Origin: Stenotrophomonas sp. 364
GTDB taxonomy: Bacteria; Pseudomonadota; Gammaproteobacteria; Xanthomonadales; Xanthomonadaceae
Length of the DNA stretch: 64,000 nt
Direction: 5' to 3'
Assembly: GCF_009832905.1 (NCBI RefSeq)
Contig: NZ_CP047135.1
Span: 1,032,001-1,096,000 of the forward strand
Positions within the stretch are counted from its first letter, which is position 1. Each line of letters begins with the position of its first letter. The notes below the pieces were generated by a model, which did no database searches, was not told the DNA's origin, and was given only the letters and a program-made list of their open reading frames with translations. This document shows positions 61,598 to 64,000 of the stretch, piece after piece. The translations under genes were made by a program, and so were the position numbers.

Positions 61598-63022
61598 TCA
61601 GCCGCGCTGCAGGGCCTGGCGGCCGGGCGCCTCCGGCAACGCATCGTCGGCCAGTACCACGCGGTTGCGGCCGCGCTTCTTGGCCTGGTACATCGCTGCA
61701 TCGGCGCGCGCCATCAAGCGCTCATAGTCCGGGTGGCCATCGTGCGCCGCCACGCCGATGCTGGCGGTCAATGCCAGCGCGGTGCCATCGGCCAGCTGCG
61801 CCGGGGTCTGTGCGATCTGCCGGCGCAGGTTCTCGGCAATCACTTCGGCCTGCGCCGCGGTCGCCGCCACCAGCACCACCACGAACTCCTCGCCGCCATA
61901 GCGGAACAGGTAGTCGCTGCCACGCGTCAGTTGGCCGAGCAGGGCTGCCACGTGCTGCAGGGCGCGGTCGCCGCCGTCGTGCCCGTGCGCATCGTTGATC
62001 GCCTTGAAATGATCCAGGTCCAGCAGCAGGATCGAGAACGGGGTGCTGGCCGAGGTGGCCAGTTCGATCTCACGGCGCAGCACGGTGGGCAGGAAGCGCC
62101 GGTTGAGCAGGTTGGTCAGGGCATCGCTGCCTGCGTCCAGTTCGCCGATCCGCTCGAACAGCATGCCCATCAGGGTGCGGATGCGCGCCAGCTGCTCGCG
62201 GATGCCCTGCAGTGCGCCGAAGCGCGCGCCAACATCGGCATGGGCCAGCGCGGCGTGCAGTTGCGCGTCCACCTGCGCCACCAGCGCGCCCACCTGTGCG
62301 GTTTCGCTGCTTTCGCCAAAACTGGGAATGCCCTTGTGGGTGAACCACAGGCCGAATTCGGAATGCGCCAGGTCGACGGTGTCGGCGTCGGTGGCCTGGC
62401 TGGCAATGGCGTACAGCAGCGCGTTTTCCCAATCCAGCAGCAATGCGCGCTGGCGTTCGCGTTCGGTGCTCACGTTCTGCACCAGCGAAAACAGCCGGTA
62501 CGCCGCATCGGTGCGCGAGGAGCGCTCGCGTGCGTGCGTGTAGGCCAGGGTCATGCCCTCCAGCGCGATGTCCACCGACGCACTCAGGCAGTTGATGGCC
62601 TCGAAAGCCACGTGGCTGTCGGGCGCGTCGGCGACAATCTGCGCGAACAGGCGCTGCTTGAGCACGCGGGTGCCGCGCGTGACCAGATCCACCGGGATGC
62701 CCACGCGCGCATGCACGTCGCCGATCACCCGCTGCGCCGCCACCAGCGCGGCGATGCTGTCGGGCGTGGCCGTGAGCAGTTGGGTCAGCCAGCGCTGCAT
62801 GGCCGGCTTCAGCCGCAGGCGCACCTGGTCGTGGGACAGGAAGCGGCTGGCGCGCGGGTCCTCCAGCAGCACGTCATAGAAGTGGTGGGCCAGGTCGGGC
62901 GGCGACCGGGCCGCCAGCTCGGCCAGCAGCGTGGCCGCGTCGGTGCTGGTGGCCTGCAGGGTCTGCTGCCATGCATCGGCCAGTGGCCGGCTGGCCTCAT
63001 CCAGGTTTGGAACGATATCCAC
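61598..63022 (-). CDS. globin-coupled diguanylate cyclase (DosC-like)
   Basis: 474 residues from a GTG at 63022 with GGGAAGAG nearby; another GTG at 63043 is in frame. Residues ~40-160 are a protoglobin sensor (HHFYDVLLEDPRASRFL, proximal haem His104 in GDVHARVGIP). A helical linker is followed by GGDEF (~300-470) with LDLDHFKAINDAHGH, active site GGEEF and an RGSD I-site five residues before it. Oxygen bound to the haem should set c-di-GMP output. Separate from the membrane cyclase at 6264. Confidence 0.92.
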   Translation of the reverse strand: MDIVPNLDEASRPLADAWQQTLQATSTDAATLLAELAARSPPDLAHHFYDVLLEDPRASRFLSHDQVRLRLKPAMQRWLTQLLTATPDSIAALVAAQRVIGDVHARVGIPVDLVTRGTRVLKQRLFAQIVADAPDSHVAFEAINCLSASVDIALEGMTLAYTHARERSSRTDAAYRLFSLVQNVSTERERQRALLLDWENALLYAIASQATDADTVDLAHSEFGLWFTHKGIPSFGESSETAQVGALVAQVDAQLHAALAHADVGARFGALQGIREQLARIRTLMGMLFERIGELDAGSDALTNLLNRRFLPTVLRREIELATSASTPFSILLLDLDHFKAINDAHGHDGGDRALQHVAALLGQLTRGSDYLFRYGGEEFVVVLVAATAAQAEVIAENLRRQIAQTPAQLADGTALALTASIGVAAHDGHPDYERLMARADAAMYQAKKRGRNRVVLADDALPEAPGRQALQRG

Positions 63023-63170
63023 GATGGTTGCTCTTCCCGCCACACAGGCCGTCGAAGGTTAACGGCCGCGCGTGGCTGTAATGAAGTTACAGAATGAACG
63101 CGAGCCCAAGTGTAATAGTCTCCGCCGCATTGCCTGCTTACTCTGCGCGCATTGCAACGGAGACACCTTC

Positions 63171-64000
63171 ATGGGCCACGACCACGATCACCTGCCCAGC
63201 GAAATCCGCCACGAAAAACCCTTGTGGTGGGCGCTGGGCCTGACCACCACCTTCCTGCTGGTGGAAGTGGCGGGCGCATTCTGGACCAACAGCCTGGCGC
63301 TGCTGTCCGACGCGGCACACATGGCCACCGATACGCTGGCGTTGATGATCGCGCTGGTGGCGGTGCGGCTCAGCCGCCGCCCGCCCGATGCCAAGCGCAC
63401 CTATGGCTACGCGCGGCTGGAAGCGCTGGGCGCGATGTTCAACGGCGGCATGCTGTTCGTGGTGGCCGGCTACATCCTCTGGGAAGCCATCGAGCGGTTC
63501 CGCCAGCCGCAGGAGATCGCCTCCACCGGCATGCTGGTGATCGCAGCCGTGGGCCTGGGCATCAACCTCATCTCGATGCGCCTGTTGCGCGCGGGCAGCG
63601 GCGAAAGCCTCAATGTGAAGGGCGCCTACCTGGAAGTCTGGGCCGACATGCTCGGGTCGGTCGCGGTGATCATCGGCGCGCTGCTGATCCGCTGGACCGG
63701 CTGGAAGCTGATCGATCCGATCCTGGCGGTGCTGATCGGCCTGTGGGTGCTGCCGCGCACGTGGGTGCTGATGCGCGAGGCCATCAACGTGCTGCTTGAA
63801 GGCGTGCCCAAGGGCACCGACCTCGCTGCGGTGCGCACGGCGTTGGGCGCCCAGGACGGCGTGGTCGATGTGCACGACCTGCACGTGTGGGCGCTGGCAT
63901 CGAGCACACCGGCATTGACCGCGCACGTGGTGATGGCCGATGGCGTGGAGGCCGATGCGCTGCGACGCGCGCTGACTACCACGCTGCATGACCGGTTCGA
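63171..64000 (+). CDS. cation diffusion facilitator, partial (3' end outside window)
   Basis: 276 residues are visible and the gene continues beyond the window. A His-rich N-terminus (GHDHDH) precedes six helices and a cytoplasmic C-terminal domain (VVDVHDLHVWALAS). The TM2 metal motif is HMATD (His50, Asp54; Asp47 precedes). In TM5 the usual HxxxD is ExxxD (YLEVWADMLGS). CzcD/ZitB-like exporters move Zn, Co or Cd out of the cytoplasm. The ATG is preceded by GGAGACACC. Confidence 0.93.
   Translation, partial: MGHDHDHLPSEIRHEKPLWWALGLTTTFLLVEVAGAFWTNSLALLSDAAHMATDTLALMIALVAVRLSRRPPDAKRTYGYARLEALGAMFNGGMLFVVAGYILWEAIERFRQPQEIASTGMLVIAAVGLGINLISMRLLRAGSGESLNVKGAYLEVWADMLGSVAVIIGALLIRWTGWKLIDPILAVLIGLWVLPRTWVLMREAINVLLEGVPKGTDLAAVRTALGAQDGVVDVHDLHVWALASSTPALTAHVVMADGVEADALRRALTTTLHDRF

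Noticed and set aside
61541..63097. 518-codon plus frame opposite the globin cyclase
   Set aside because: Antisense shadow; the opposite strand has clear globin and GGDEF domains.

Overview
The window looks like a chromosomal segment of a Stenotrophomonas-type member of the Xanthomonadaceae. The flanks are GC-rich and densely coding. They carry TonB-dependent receptors, BlaI/M56 genes, a FabR/desaturase locus and an inverted pair of GTAG-headed stem-loops that resemble the SMAG repeats of Stenotrophomonas. The genus is inferred from this content, not from a marker gene.

Layout. (1) 1-5.7 kb is a lower meta-cleavage operon: MFS permease (partial), 4-oxalocrotonate tautomerase, oxopentenoate hydratase, acylating acetaldehyde dehydrogenase, hydroxy-oxovalerate aldolase, oxalocrotonate decarboxylase and a DcaP-like porin. 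It turns aromatic ring-cleavage products into pyruvate and acetyl-CoA. (2) 5.7-14.3 kb is coding-poor and less GC-rich. It holds a diguanylate cyclase, a CSS/EAL phosphodiesterase, a lone receiver protein, a TetR remnant and a divergent AraC/NmrA pair. (3) 14.3-19.6 kb is core-like: an exported tandem OsmC protein, a large TonB receptor and a DUF1684 lipoprotein. (4) 19.6-46.9 kb is an accessory island. It has short lipoprotein and fragment pairs, a tyrosine recombinase, a DUF1173-like protein, orphan genes, a DUF4062 protein, an SF1 helicase, DUF3892, a PIN protein, a HEPN-LOTUS protein, two MobA/MobL relaxases, an H-NS protein and a two-gene CBASS (Cap15 plus CD-NTase). (5) 46.9-64 kb returns to core: barstar, a glycine-zipper protein, a TolC/HlyD/ABC-2 exporter, FabR with ferredoxin reductase and desaturase, a BlaI / M56-M23 / TonB-receptor operon, a metallophosphatase, a globin-coupled diguanylate cyclase and a cation diffusion facilitator.

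The clearest defence system is the Cap15/CD-NTase pair at 44.7-46.4 kb. The Cap15 stop and the CD-NTase start overlap by one base. The best candidates for something undescribed lie between 27 and 39 kb. They are a PIN protein followed by a HEPN-LOTUS protein (two putative RNases), a small unknown protein followed by a PD-(D/E)XK-like protein, and a DUF4062 protein followed by an orphan. All functional statements come from reading motifs by eye; no database search was run.
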